From assembly GCA_963702755.1 (NCBI GenBank), contig CAVPDZ010000007.1, positions 186,001 through 250,000 of the forward strand: a stretch of DNA of 64,000 nt, given 5' to 3'. This stretch comes from JAJPKK01 sp963702755. Its GTDB lineage: Bacteria; Pseudomonadota; Alphaproteobacteria; Rhizobiales; Xanthobacteraceae. A program made the translations under genes and the position numbers. Under the pieces are notes generated by a model, which was not told the DNA's origin, did not search any database, and saw only the letters and a program-made list of their open reading frames with translations. Position 1 is the first letter of the stretch. Every line of letters starts with the position of its first letter. This document shows, one piece after another, positions 19,232-28,200 of this stretch.

Positions 19232-20570
19232 CGGTCAACTCCTCAACTAAGACCGTGGGCGCATTGACGCTGCGACGGAACTCAAGGTCGCTCGCAGGGC
19301 GCAGCGTACGGAAGATATCGGCCAAGCGCCCGGCGATCGTCACCTCGCTCACCGGATACGCAAGTTCGCCGTTCTCGATCCAGAACCCGGCCGCGCCGCG
19401 GCTGTAGTCGCCGGTGACGACATTGGCGCCCATGCCGATGAGGTCGGTGACGTAGAGCCCCTGCGCGACGCCCGCGATCAGCTCGCGCGGCGTCACGTTG
19501 CCGGGTTCGAGGTGCAAGTTGCTGGCTCCAGGCGACGGCACTGATGATACGCCGCGCTGGGCGCTGCCGGTCGTCGCGAGGCCGAGCTCGCGCGCGGTCG
19601 CACAATCGAGGATCCACGACATGAGCACGCCGTCCTCGACGAGCGCGCGCCGCGTGGTGGCGACGCCCTCGGCATCGAACGGCCGCGACCGCAAACCGCG
19701 CCGGCGCAACGGATCGTCGATGACGGCAATGCCGGGAGCGAAGATGCGCTCGCCGCGCCGATCCTTGAGGAAGCTTGCCTTGCGCGCAAGCGCACTGCCG
19801 TTGATGGCGGAGGCGAGGTGGCCGATCAGCGAGGCGGCGGCGCGCGCTTCGTAGATGACGGGGACGCGACTGGTTGCGACCTTGCGCGGATTGAGCCGCT
19901 TCGCGGCACGCTCACCGGCGCTCCGGCCGATCTTGGCGGCAGACTCGAGATCGCCGGCATGTCGCGCCGAGGTGAAATCATGATCGGCCTCCATGGCGGT
20001 GCCGCTGCCGGCGATCGCCTCGATGGAAATGCCATGCGAGGAGCCGAGATAGGCGCCGCGGAATCCGGTGCTCGTCGACAGCACCATGCCGGACATCCCG
20101 TACGAGGCCGAGGCGCCGCCCGATTTGCTAACGCCGGGGACGGCAAGCGCCGCTTCCTCGGCGGTCCGCGCCAACGCTTCGAGCGCATCGACCGACGGCA
20201 GCGTGCTGTCGAGGAGATCGAGGTCGGGCGGGTCACGAACAAGAAGCTCGGCTTCCGCAAGTCCCGCGAAACGATCCTCCGGCGCAGCGCGCGCCATCGC
20301 GACGGCGCGCTCTGCCAATGCGTCGAATGCCGCGCCGCCGAGATCGTTGGTCGACACTACCGCCTGGCGACGGCCGACGAAGGCGCGCAGGCCGATGTTG
20401 TCGCCCTCCGATCGTTCCGATTCCTCGACGCTCCCTTCGCGTACGGTCACGGACTGCGACACGCCACGGACGGCAACCGCGTCGGCAGCGTCCGCGCCGG
20501 CGCGCCGCGCGGCGGCAACCAGGCGTTCGGCGGCGTCGGCAAGGATTGACTGGTCGAACGGGCTCGTCAT
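19218..20570 (-). CDS. pmbA: PmbA/TldD-family metalloprotease-related protein
   Basis: A 450-aa intact member of the TldD/PmbA (peptidase U62) family; in E. coli the TldD-TldE pair processes antitoxin CcdA and microcin B17. Typical segments are ERSEGDNIGLRAFVG, GSSHGISIEAIAGSG, RRGERIFAPGIAVIDDP and TGDYSRGAAGFWIENG. Like PmbA/TldE subunits it lacks a clear HExxxH motif. ATG 20570 is chosen since the upstream in-frame extension is not conserved. It heads the same-strand block running to lpxK. Its TldD partner is not in the window. Confidence 0.92.
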   Translation of the reverse strand: MTSPFDQSILADAAERLVAAARRAGADAADAVAVRGVSQSVTVREGSVEESERSEGDNIGLRAFVGRRQAVVSTNDLGGAAFDALAERAVAMARAAPEDRFAGLAEAELLVRDPPDLDLLDSTLPSVDALEALARTAEEAALAVPGVSKSGGASASYGMSGMVLSTSTGFRGAYLGSSHGISIEAIAGSGTAMEADHDFTSARHAGDLESAAKIGRSAGERAAKRLNPRKVATSRVPVIYEARAAASLIGHLASAINGSALARKASFLKDRRGERIFAPGIAVIDDPLRRRGLRSRPFDAEGVATTRRALVEDGVLMSWILDCATARELGLATTGSAQRGVSSVPSPGASNLHLEPGNVTPRELIAGVAQGLYVTDLIGMGANVVTGDYSRGAAGFWIENGELAYPVSEVTIAGRLADIFRTLRPASDLEFRRSVNAPTVLVEELTVAGV

Positions 20571-20815
20571 GGCTCGATCTGTGTGATGAGGGCACGCATG
20601 GCACGGAGATGGACCCGATGACGGGCGCGTGCAACAGGATTTGAGCGATTTCAGCAACCTGTTGTCAATCATCGTCGCCGAACACGCCTGATTAACCAGC
20701 CTTCTTAAGCGGATCGGGAGTTCGCTGCGCTACGTTGCGTCCAACAAACAAGAGCGTGTGCCGATCGGGACGGTCGGACAAAGCTCACAGGCGACAGGGA
20801 TTAGCGAGGCGTTAA

Positions 20816-21388
20816 ATGGGTGCCGGCGGGACCATGCCTGCCGGGTCGGGCCGCGCTTTGCGGCTCGACCCGCTCGCGCTGCCGTTGCGGTTTCGCACGG
20901 CGGACGCGGCCGCCGACGAGCGCATGCGGCTCGTCGAGCTTTCACGCGACGGCGTCGTTCTGCGCCGCTCCGTGCGCGGTGTTCGGATGGCGCTCGCGCT
21001 GCCGCTGCGCGCCTTTCTCGGCGTCGCCATGCGGATCGCGCCGCTCGGCGCCGATAACGAGGGAACCGTCGCGGTGACACTCGAGCACCGCGATCCTGCG
21101 CTCTCGGTCCCCCTGTTTACGGCTCCCAATTCAACGGACCTCCTCGCCGAATGGCATCGATGGGCCAACACGTTCGGAATGCCGCTGCTCGTCGCCGGCG
21201 ATGATGGCGCGCTGCACGAGCCGTTCGCGCGGCTCGGCGCGGTCCGCGTCGGCCAGCCGTGCGACCGCGCGCGCCGCCGTGGCACCGTGAAGAAGCGCCG
21301 GCCTGCGAGGTTGATGCGCCGCAAGCCCGGGCGGCCGATCGATGCGCCTGTGATTCATCGCGAACGCGAAATCATCGCCAGAAATTAA
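20816..21388 (+). CDS. DUF6101 family protein
   Basis: A 190-aa protein matching DUF6101, a family of Bradyrhizobiaceae and relatives. Conserved stretches are LRLDPLALPLRF, VVLRRSVRGVRMALALPLRAFLGV and VTLEHRDPALSVPLF; the C-terminus is very basic with RRKPGRP near the end, resembling an AT-hook core. It starts at ATG 20816, divergent from pmbA with 245 bp between. No function is known. The AT-hook-like RKPGRP hints at DNA contact, but this is only inference. Confidence 0.85.
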   Translation: MGAGGTMPAGSGRALRLDPLALPLRFRTADAAADERMRLVELSRDGVVLRRSVRGVRMALALPLRAFLGVAMRIAPLGADNEGTVAVTLEHRDPALSVPLFTAPNSTDLLAEWHRWANTFGMPLLVAGDDGALHEPFARLGAVRVGQPCDRARRRGTVKKRRPARLMRRKPGRPIDAPVIHREREIIARN

Positions 21389-21566
21389 GCTCCGGCGCCG
21401 CTCGACCGTCGCAAGAGCAGCCCGATGCGACGCGCCCGCATGGCTGCGTTGCCGTTCATTCTCCTCATTGTGCGCCTTTCATGATCGCGGCGGTGCACTA
21501 TCTCGTCTGAGAGCGGTCTAACGGAACCCGCCGATCCGTACGCGCGAACAGCGCAGAGGAGTTGTC

Positions 21567-22433
21567 ATGGGACAAGTCACTGACCAGGTCACCCGTCCGG
21601 CCGCTGGCCGCATCGGCACAGGCACCGACATCGACTCCATCGAGGCGACTCTCAATTATATCGTCAACGACGGCAGCAAGATCTTCACCGAGACCGCATC
21701 GCCCGGCGGCAGCGACGTGCGCACCGGCGGCAAGCTCGATCCGCACCTCGTCACGATTTACAACGGCCGCCACCGCACCGACGCGTTCAAGCTCGAAATC
21801 GAGGGCTTTCATTTCATCGACCATGACACCCAGGTGCGCGATTTCTACGACGAGGCCGAGATCCGGCGCGTCTATTACCCGGAAATGGAAGCGCTGATAA
21901 AAGCCGAAAGCGGTGCGAAGCGCGTCGTGATGTTCGATCATACGCTGCGCACGGCCGATGATGCCCAGCGCGAGGCGCGCAAGATTTGCGAGGTGGTGCC
22001 GCGCGTCCACAACGACTACACCGAATGGTCAGGGCGGCAGCGCGTGCGCGACCTGTTGCCCGACGAAGCAGACGAGCTGTTGCAGCGCCGGTTCGCGATC
22101 ATCCAGGTGTGGCGGCCGATCCGCCATCCGGTCGAGACCTTTCCGCTGGCGATCTGCGATGCGCGCACGCTGTCGGCCAAGAATCTCGTGATCTCCGAGC
22201 GGCGTTATCCGCACCGGGTCGGCCAGACCTACGCCATCACGTACGATCCCGACCAGCTCTGGTACTGGTTCCCGCTCATGCGGCGCGAGGAGGCACTCGT
22301 CTTCAAGACCTACGAGTCGCTGACCGATGGTCGCGCGCGTTGGACGGCACACACGGCGTTCAACGATCCGACCGCGCCGCCCGATGCGCGGCCGCGGGAA
22401 AGCATCGAGATCCGCGCGCTCGCGTTCTTCTGA
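21567..22433 (+). CDS. CmcJ/NvfI-family oxygenase-like protein
   Basis: A 288-aa protein of the CmcJ/NvfI family, related to the P8 subunit of cephamycin 7-alpha-hydroxylase/methoxylase and to fungal NvfI, an Fe/2OG endoperoxidase. Family landmarks are RVVMFDHTLR, RVHNDYTEWSG (H-N-D, matching the proposed metal-binding H-x-D), VWRPIRHPVETFPLAICDA and WYWFPLMRREEALVFKTYES. GAGGAG precedes ATG 21567. It converges on ubiA with 11 bp between stops. No biosynthetic cluster surrounds it, so its substrate is unknown; bacterial homologues are widespread and uncharacterised. Confidence 0.85.
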   Translation: MGQVTDQVTRPAAGRIGTGTDIDSIEATLNYIVNDGSKIFTETASPGGSDVRTGGKLDPHLVTIYNGRHRTDAFKLEIEGFHFIDHDTQVRDFYDEAEIRRVYYPEMEALIKAESGAKRVVMFDHTLRTADDAQREARKICEVVPRVHNDYTEWSGRQRVRDLLPDEADELLQRRFAIIQVWRPIRHPVETFPLAICDARTLSAKNLVISERRYPHRVGQTYAITYDPDQLWYWFPLMRREEALVFKTYESLTDGRARWTAHTAFNDPTAPPDARPRESIEIRALAFF

Positions 22434-22444
22434 TGCGGGTTCGT

Positions 22445-23377
22445 TCAAGCTCGCGCGAAAAACGCGTCGAGCAGCATGCCGGCGAAGAGGATCAGGCCGG
22501 CATCGCGGTTCGACTTGAAGACCGCAAGGCATTGCGCCGAATCGCCGATGTCGAGGCGCGCGATCTGCCACACGAGATGCGCCGCAAAGGCAGCGAGCCC
22601 GATCCCGAACAGCGCGCCGCCGCCGGCAAGCGCGCCCGCAACGCCGATGAGGACGACGGCGAGAGCGTAGAAGATCGACAGCATCGGCTTGGTGCGGTCG
22701 CCGAACAGCAGGGCCGTCGATTTGATGCCGATCAGCGCATCGTCTTCGCGGTCCTGGTGGGCATAGATGGTGTCGTACCCGATCACCCAAGCGATCGACC
22801 CCGCGTAGAGCACAAGCGCTGGCGCATCGAGCCGGCCGAAGACGGCAGGCCAGCCCATCAAGGCGCCCCACGAGAAGGCAAGGCCGAGCACGATCTGCGG
22901 CCAATAGGTGATCCGCTTCATGAACGGATAGACGACGACGACCGCGAGCGAGGCGATGCCGGTCGCGATCGTGAAGCCGTTGAACTGCAGCAGGACGGCG
23001 AGCCCGATCAGCGCCTGGAGCGCGAGGAACAACGCGGCCTGCGCGACGCTCACCTGGCCCGACGGGATCGGCCGCGAGCGCGTCCGCTCGACGCTGCCGT
23101 CGAGGTCACGATCGACGATATCGTTCCAGGTGCAGCCGGCGCCGCGCATCGCGAATGCGCCGATGAAGAACAGCACGATATGCGCAACTGACGGCGCCCG
23201 TTGATGGGCCGCAATCGCCGCAAGGCCGCTCGACCACCAGCACGGCAGGAGGAGAAGCCACGACCCGATCGGCCGATCTAGCCGCGCCAGACGCAGATAG
23301 GGCCGGGTCCACCCGGGCGCCCACCGATCAACCCAATTGCCGATCGCGTCCGCGACGCGCCCGGCGGCGTCGCTCAT
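22445..23377 (-). CDS. ubiA: 4-hydroxybenzoate polyprenyltransferase
   Basis: Integral membrane prenyltransferase of 310 aa that attaches the polyprenyl chain to 4-hydroxybenzoate in ubiquinone synthesis. Both Asp-rich motifs are present: NDIVDRDLD with RTRSRPIPSG, and YDTIYAHQDREDD with KSTALLFG. Eight or nine membrane helices are predicted by eye. The ATG at 23377 overlaps the stop of the upstream Gly/Pro-rich gene as ATGA, so the two are probably translated together. rsmE lies divergently beyond that gene. Confidence 0.95.
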   Translation of the reverse strand: MSDAAGRVADAIGNWVDRWAPGWTRPYLRLARLDRPIGSWLLLLPCWWSSGLAAIAAHQRAPSVAHIVLFFIGAFAMRGAGCTWNDIVDRDLDGSVERTRSRPIPSGQVSVAQAALFLALQALIGLAVLLQFNGFTIATGIASLAVVVVYPFMKRITYWPQIVLGLAFSWGALMGWPAVFGRLDAPALVLYAGSIAWVIGYDTIYAHQDREDDALIGIKSTALLFGDRTKPMLSIFYALAVVLIGVAGALAGGGALFGIGLAAFAAHLVWQIARLDIGDSAQCLAVFKSNRDAGLILFAGMLLDAFFARA

Positions 23378-24051
23378 CGTTGAATGGCGTTTCCGGTCAG
23401 GGTGTCGAGCGTGCCGCTACCGGTCCGCGTGGTCTCGGGTGTCGGCAATCGCGTGGTTCCGAGTGCATCACTGAGGCTCGGCGCCGGAGCGGCCGGAGGC
23501 GCGGCACAGATTTTTTCGCGGGTCTGATCGGAGTTGTGGTGCGCGGTCTTGAGCTGCGCGATAATCTGGGCCGGAATGCCACAGGTGTTCACGCCGGCCT
23601 CGCTGAATTTGATCCACTTCATTTCAGCCGTCGTGAACGCGGTGATCAGTTTGCACATCTCCTCGCGGCTGATCTTGTGCTCGCCGCCGGCCCTCGCCGC
23701 CTTGCCTTTCTTCTCGACGTCCTCGCGCAGCTTGGTGAATTCGGCAAAGCATGCCTGCTGGGCGGCGGTCGGGCCAGCGCCCGGAGGAGGTCCGCCCATG
23801 CCCGGAGGAGGTCCGCCCATGCCCGGAGGAGGTCCGCCCATGCCCGGCGGCGGGCCGCCGCCGAAGCCGCTCGGCGATGGACCGACCGGCGCACCCATCA
23901 TCGGAGCGGGGGCAGATCCTCCTGCGCCCGGCCAAGCCGACGACTGCCCGGTTTTTGCGCCCTCGCCTGGCCATGGCGCCTGAGCCAAGGCTTGGCACGC
24001 CGGCCCAACGGTCAGCGCAACGATGAGGGAAAGGCGATGACTAGCCCTCAT
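23374..24051 (-). CDS. Secreted Gly/Pro-rich hypothetical protein with GGPPPGM repeats
   Basis: A 225-aa protein with a signal peptide (about 1-24, cut after ALA), a low-complexity Gly/Pro region (about 45-95) holding three GGPPPGM units and variants, then a compact domain (about 98-185) with conserved-looking Cys (QQACFAEFTKLR, EEMCKLITAF, VNTCGIPAQII, KICAAPP) and a Pro/Thr-rich tail. The four Cys suggest two disulfides in the periplasm. It overlaps the ubiA start by 4 nt. Rhizobial proteins of this layout are hypothetical; function unknown. Confidence 0.85.
   Translation of the reverse strand: MRASHRLSLIVALTVGPACQALAQAPWPGEGAKTGQSSAWPGAGGSAPAPMMGAPVGPSPSGFGGGPPPGMGGPPPGMGGPPPGMGGPPPGAGPTAAQQACFAEFTKLREDVEKKGKAARAGGEHKISREEMCKLITAFTTAEMKWIKFSEAGVNTCGIPAQIIAQLKTAHHNSDQTREKICAAPPAAPAPSLSDALGTTRLPTPETTRTGSGTLDTLTGNAIQR
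23780..23842 (-). repeat. Three tandem 21-bp repeats inside the Gly/Pro-rich gene
   Basis: Three exact tandem copies of a 21-bp unit (23780-23800, 23801-23821, 23822-23842; plus-strand unit CCCGGAGGAGG then TCCGCCCATG) encode GGPPPGM. A fourth degenerate unit follows from 23843. The exact identity at synonymous positions suggests recent slippage, so copy number may vary between strains. Confidence 0.95.
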
Positions 24052-24247
24052 GATCGGAATCTCCGCGGCCTATATCGCCGTGATGAAGGGGATTCGGTAA
24101 CCAATTCGTTAGCATTGCGCATCATGCCTTCAAATCCGGCAACACGGCGGCAACAAATTCGGCGGCAAAGGCCGGCTTCTCGAACACGAACGCGCTATAT
24201 CGCCGCAACAAAACGGCGCTGATTGGTCAGCCCCGACCGGAGCCATC

Positions 24248-25021
24248 ATGGCGCGCTATGATTTCCGTACCCCCCGCCTTTACGTCACCGCCCGGCTCGC
24301 CGGCGGCTCCACCGTACCCCTCGATGCGGCGCAGACGCACTATCTTGTCGACGTTCTGCGTCTCACCATCGGCGACCCGGTGCTTGTTTTTAACGGTATT
24401 GACGGGGAATGGAAAGCAACTCTTGGTTCAGCCCGGCGGCGGGCGGCAGAACTCATCGCCGGGACCATGACCCGGCCCCAAACGGTCCCCGGCAACGTGC
24501 ACTATCTGTTCTCTCCGCTGAAACGGGCGCGGCTCGATTACGTGGTGCAAAAGGCCGTGGAGATGGGCGTATCCCGGCTCCAGCCGGTCATGATGCGCCA
24601 CACCCAGGCCGAGCGGGTAAACCTCGATCGGATGACCGCCAACGCCATCGAAGCCGCCGAGCAGTGCGGTATCCTGGCGCTCCCGGAGATCATGCCGCCC
24701 CTCGATTTTGCCGCCGCAATCGCCGCGATCTCGCCCGCACGCCATCTCGTGTTTTGCGATGAGGAGGCCCCCTGCGCCGACCCGATCGCGGCGCTTCGGG
24801 CCGCAGTGGCCGCGAACGGCGGCGAAGGCGTCGCCGTCTTGATCGGCCCCGAAGGCGGCTTTGCGGATGAGGAGCGCGCGGCGCTGCTCAAGCGGCCGAA
24901 ATTATCGCGGATCGCGCTCGGGCCGCGCATCCTGCGCGCCGACACCGCAGCAGTCGCCGCGCTTGCGATCATCCAGGCCGCAATCGGTGACTGGCGGCAA
25001 GAGCACGACAAGCACGGTTAA
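24248..25021 (+). CDS. rsmE: 16S rRNA (uracil-1498-N3)-methyltransferase
   Basis: A 257-aa SPOUT-class methyltransferase that methylates U1498 of 16S rRNA using S-adenosylmethionine. The N-terminal PUA-like part has HYLVDVLRL and the knotted C-terminal domain has KAVEMGVSRLQPV, IEAAEQCGI, LIGPEGGF and LGPRILRADTAAVAAL, which form the cofactor site. The ATG at 24248 is right for the conserved N-terminus. Divergent from the Gly/Pro-rich gene and ubiA with about 196 bp between, an order common in relatives. Confidence 0.95.
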   Translation: MARYDFRTPRLYVTARLAGGSTVPLDAAQTHYLVDVLRLTIGDPVLVFNGIDGEWKATLGSARRRAAELIAGTMTRPQTVPGNVHYLFSPLKRARLDYVVQKAVEMGVSRLQPVMMRHTQAERVNLDRMTANAIEAAEQCGILALPEIMPPLDFAAAIAAISPARHLVFCDEEAPCADPIAALRAAVAANGGEGVAVLIGPEGGFADEERAALLKRPKLSRIALGPRILRADTAAVAALAIIQAAIGDWRQEHDKHG

Positions 25022-25101
25022 GTCCCGATTAACAATCTTTACTTGACCGCGACCGCCTGTCGCGGCACCGTATCCGCTACAGGGGGACTGGGGGACAGGT
25101 G

Positions 25102-25563
25102 ATGCGTCGCGGCATCCTACAATCCGCTATTGCTATCATTTTTGCCGTCGCAGCGGGCGCGTGGTCGGGACCGGCCGCCGCAGCGGGCTGGTGGGAACTC
25201 AATTTCTGGATGTCCGGGCCGCGCTACGATCACTTCGTGCCGCTCTGCCACGAGCATGGGCCGCTGAAGCGGATACAGTCGCGATTCGAGGACAAGGAGC
25301 ACAAGTTCTGGGCCTCGCGGATTGCAATCGTGGGGTTCGAAGAGATCCACGAAATCGCTTGGCAGCCTTGGGAATCGGGCACCATCCCGCGACGCTATTG
25401 CGAGGCGTCTGCCCTGGTGTCCGACGGCACGTACCACAAGATCATCTACTCCATCGCCGAGGATACCGGCGTCACCGGCTTCGGCTGGGGCGTCGAGTGG
25501 TGTGTCAAGGACTTCGACCGCGACTGGAGCTACAACCCCAGGTGCAGGCTGGCCCGGCCTTAA
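25102..25563 (+). CDS. Secreted hypothetical protein, 153 aa
   Basis: An N-terminal signal peptide (about 1-28, cut after AAA) leads into a Trp-rich mature domain (GWWELNFWMSG, HKFWASRIAIVGFEEIHEIAWQPW) with Cys in VPLCHEHG, RRYCEAS, VEWCVKD and NPRCRLA, likely two disulfides. ATG 25102 is preceded by GGGGGACAGG; a GTG one codon earlier is also possible. It follows rsmE by 80 bp and precedes the RNase T2 gene. I do not recognise a named domain. Confidence 0.75.
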   Translation: MRRGILQSAIAIIFAVAAGAWSGPAAAAGWWELNFWMSGPRYDHFVPLCHEHGPLKRIQSRFEDKEHKFWASRIAIVGFEEIHEIAWQPWESGTIPRRYCEASALVSDGTYHKIIYSIAEDTGVTGFGWGVEWCVKDFDRDWSYNPRCRLARP

Positions 25564-25698
25564 GCGCTCCGCGCCGACACGATCGACATTGAGCGTGGGA
25601 CTGACCGGCTAAGCAGCCGGCCAACGTGTCGCGCAATTGTTCTTGATATGTTCCGAAACCTATGTCACCCTCACCCAGATTTTTCGTGGGGTGTTTTC

Positions 25699-26385
25699 AT
25701 GTCGCACGTATTCACCCGCTGTATCGCCAGCGCAGTGCTCTCGCTGATGCTCGCAGCCGGGGTCATCACCGGCGCCACCGCTCAGGACCGTCGCCAGAAC
25801 GAGCCGGGCAAATTCGACTTCTACATGCTGGTACTGTCGTGGTCGCCGTCGTTTTGCGCCGAGAATGCCGAGCGTTATCGCGGACGGCCGAACCCACAAT
25901 GCGGGCCCCGGCCCTATTCATTCGTGGTGCACGGGCTCTGGCCGCAATACGACCGCGGATTTCCGGAATTTTGCCAAGTGCCGGCGCCGCGACTCAATCG
26001 CAATATCGTCGGCGCGATGCTCGACGTGATGCCTGCGCCGGCCCTGATCTATCACGAGTGGGACCGCCACGGCACCTGCTCGGGCGTTTCCGCCAGCACC
26101 TATTTCGAGACCATCCGCAAAGCACGCGCCGCCGTGAAAATCCCGCCCGAATATCTCGATCTGCAGTCGACGCGGACGGTGTCGCCCGATGAAGTGGAAG
26201 AGGCTTTCGTCAAGACAAATCCTGGTCTGACGCGGGCCGGCATCTCGATATCATGCGGCCGAAACCGGCTCGATGAGGTCAGGATTTGTCTGACGCGCGA
26301 CCTCCAGTTCCGTGATTGCGAGGAGATCAGCGCCCGCTCCTGCAAGCGGGAGAAGCTGGCGATGCCCCCCGTGCGGGGCGGCTGA
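25699..26385 (+). CDS. Ribonuclease T2 family protein, periplasmic
   Basis: An endoribonuclease of the T2/RNase I family, 228 aa with a signal peptide (about 1-28, ending ATA). Both active-site blocks are present: CAS1 FVVHGLWPQ and CAS2 YHEWDRHGTCSG, each with the catalytic His, plus Cys pairs expected to form disulfides. ATG 25699 follows GTGGGG and gives a proper signal peptide; the ATG at 25648 would add 17 unrelated residues. It probably scavenges RNA in the periplasm. Confidence 0.95.
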   Translation: MSHVFTRCIASAVLSLMLAAGVITGATAQDRRQNEPGKFDFYMLVLSWSPSFCAENAERYRGRPNPQCGPRPYSFVVHGLWPQYDRGFPEFCQVPAPRLNRNIVGAMLDVMPAPALIYHEWDRHGTCSGVSASTYFETIRKARAAVKIPPEYLDLQSTRTVSPDEVEEAFVKTNPGLTRAGISISCGRNRLDEVRICLTRDLQFRDCEEISARSCKREKLAMPPVRGG

Positions 26386-26683
26386 TCGATCTGGAACAGC
26401 TGATCGGGTAAGCGCAGCCGTTCGCCTGCCTCCGATTGGTGCAATGCACCCTACGGTGAGGATTTGCACTTCTTGGCAATTCCCCCCTTTCCCATGGCAC
26501 AACGTGTGGTAGCTTGGTCCGGGGTTCGGAAGTTCCGCTCCTGTGGGTCAGCTGCGTGAGTGCAGTTGTGGAGTGACGAAGGCCGTTTTCGGCTGACACT
26601 GATCTCTTCCCACGCGCGAACATCCGGTCCCGGCTGCCGAGCCGTGGGGGCCGGCGGCAACCATGGGGATTAGGAGTTTCCCG

Positions 26684-26899
26684 ATGGCAATGGCCGGCAC
26701 GGTCAAGTTCTTCAACGGTGAACGCGGGTACGGATTCATCAAACCGGATGACGGCGGTCGCGACGTCTTCGTCCACATAACCGCGGTCGAACGCGCGGGA
26801 CTGAAGGCACTGAACGAAGGTCAGCGCATCAGCTTCGATGTCGAACCCGACAAGAAGGGCAAAGGACCAAAAGCGGTCAATCTTGTCGTGACCGGCTGA
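26684..26899 (+). CDS. Cold-shock-domain protein (CspA family)
   Basis: A 71-aa single cold-shock domain that binds single-stranded RNA or DNA. RNP1 (GYGFIKPDD) and RNP2 (DVFVHI) are intact, along with GTVKFFNGERG. The ATG at 26684 (next Met two codons on) follows AGGAG. A leader of up to about 300 nt from RNase T2 holds no other gene and may include a long structured 5' UTR, as often seen for csp genes. It converges on a Bug-type gene. Confidence 0.95.
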   Translation: MAMAGTVKFFNGERGYGFIKPDDGGRDVFVHITAVERAGLKALNEGQRISFDVEPDKKGKGPKAVNLVVTG

Positions 26900-27022
26900 C
26901 GACGCCGCCTCTTCCTCTGCACCGTTAGGACTTGCCTGTTCGCCGCTCCTGCGCGGGGCGGACGTGCGCCCAATTCGCCGCTGCGAGGTTGCGCAGTCGA
27001 TGGCGAGCACACATCGTGCCGG

Positions 27023-27995
27023 TCAATCCCCCGAGATGCCCGCTGCGCGGATAGGCTTTGCCCAGCGTTCGATGTCCTCGGGCAGGAACTTGGCAAGATA
27101 CTCCGGCGTGCGTCTTTCAGGCGGCACGATTTCGAGGCCGAGTTCTTCGAGACGACGGCGAAGCGCCGGATTTTCGAGCGACGTGTTGACGGCGGCGTTG
27201 AGCTTTCGAACGATTGCGTCCGGCGTGCCCTTCGGCAGGAAGAACGCGTTCCATACGCTCGATTCGACGCCTTGCAGCCCCTGCTCGCCGGAGGTCGGCA
27301 CTTCCGGAATGATGGCGACCCGCTGCGCCGACAATACCGCGATCGGCTTGGCGAGCCCCTGCCGCGCGAGCGGCGCGCCAGTCTGAATCGTGTCGCACAT
27401 GTAATCGATGCGGCCGCCGATCAGATCCTGGATCACCGGGCCCGCGCCACGGTAGGGCACGTGGGTGATGTCGACGCCCGCCGCGAGGTTGAACAGCACG
27501 CACGGCAGATGCGTGCCCGTGCCGACGCCCGCCGAACCGAATTGGGCCTTGCGCTCGTTCGCCTTGAGCCAGGCGATGAACTGCTGAAGGCCCTCGACCG
27601 GCAGGTCCTTGCGGGCATTGAGGATGCGCGGCGATTCCGAGACGAGGCCGACGGGCGTGAAGTCGGTCACCGAATTGTACAGCGGCTTCTTGTAGAGCGA
27701 TTGATTGTAGGCGTGCGTGCCGCTGTTGCCGATCATGAAGATGTAGCCGTCAGGCGGCGCATGGGCGACGCGGGCGCCCGCCGTCATGCCGGCGCCGCCG
27801 CCGATGTTCTCGACGATCACCGACACGCCGAGGATCTCGCCGATCGCCTGCGCCTGCAGCCGCGCCGAAATATCGACGCCGCCGCCCGGCGTGAACGGCA
27901 CCACGAGCGTGATGGTGCGGGTCGGCCATTCCTCCGCCTGCCGCCGGCGTCAGCACCGCCACAGTTAAGGCCAATCCCGCAATCATGCGACGCAT
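27023..27995 (-). CDS. Tripartite tricarboxylate transporter (Bug/TctC) binding protein, one frameshift
   Basis: Periplasmic binding protein of the Bug/TctC family, about 323 aa. The signal peptide (MRRMIAGLALTVAVLTPAAG) is in one frame and the mature protein in the next; one extra G near 27935 (GCAGGCGGAGGAATGG) accounts for the shift (span 973 nt, 3n+1). Family hallmarks are VVPFTPGGGVDI, VENIGGGAGMTAG, IGNSGTHAYN and FGSAGVGTGTHLP. No TctA/TctB membrane genes are nearby. It follows the PQQ dehydrogenase by about 205 bp on the same strand. Confidence 0.9.
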
Positions 27996-28200
27996 GTCAT
28001 CTCCTTGAATGCACGTCAGTGCCCGCACCATAGCAGTGCAGGCCGTCCGCGATCAGCGTTCGTCCTGCATGGCGCGACGCCGTTTTCGCCGTCTCAACCG
28101 AGCGGCCGGTCGGCGATCGCGTAACCTCCGGGCGCCAGCCCTTTGTCTCTCGCGTCATCTCACCCGCCCGGCATGATTCCGCTCACACCGGAATCGGGGG

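Noticed and set aside
23780..23842. Direct repeats considered as a CRISPR array
   Set aside because: Units are contiguous, 21 bp, without spacers, and code for GGPPPGM inside a gene.
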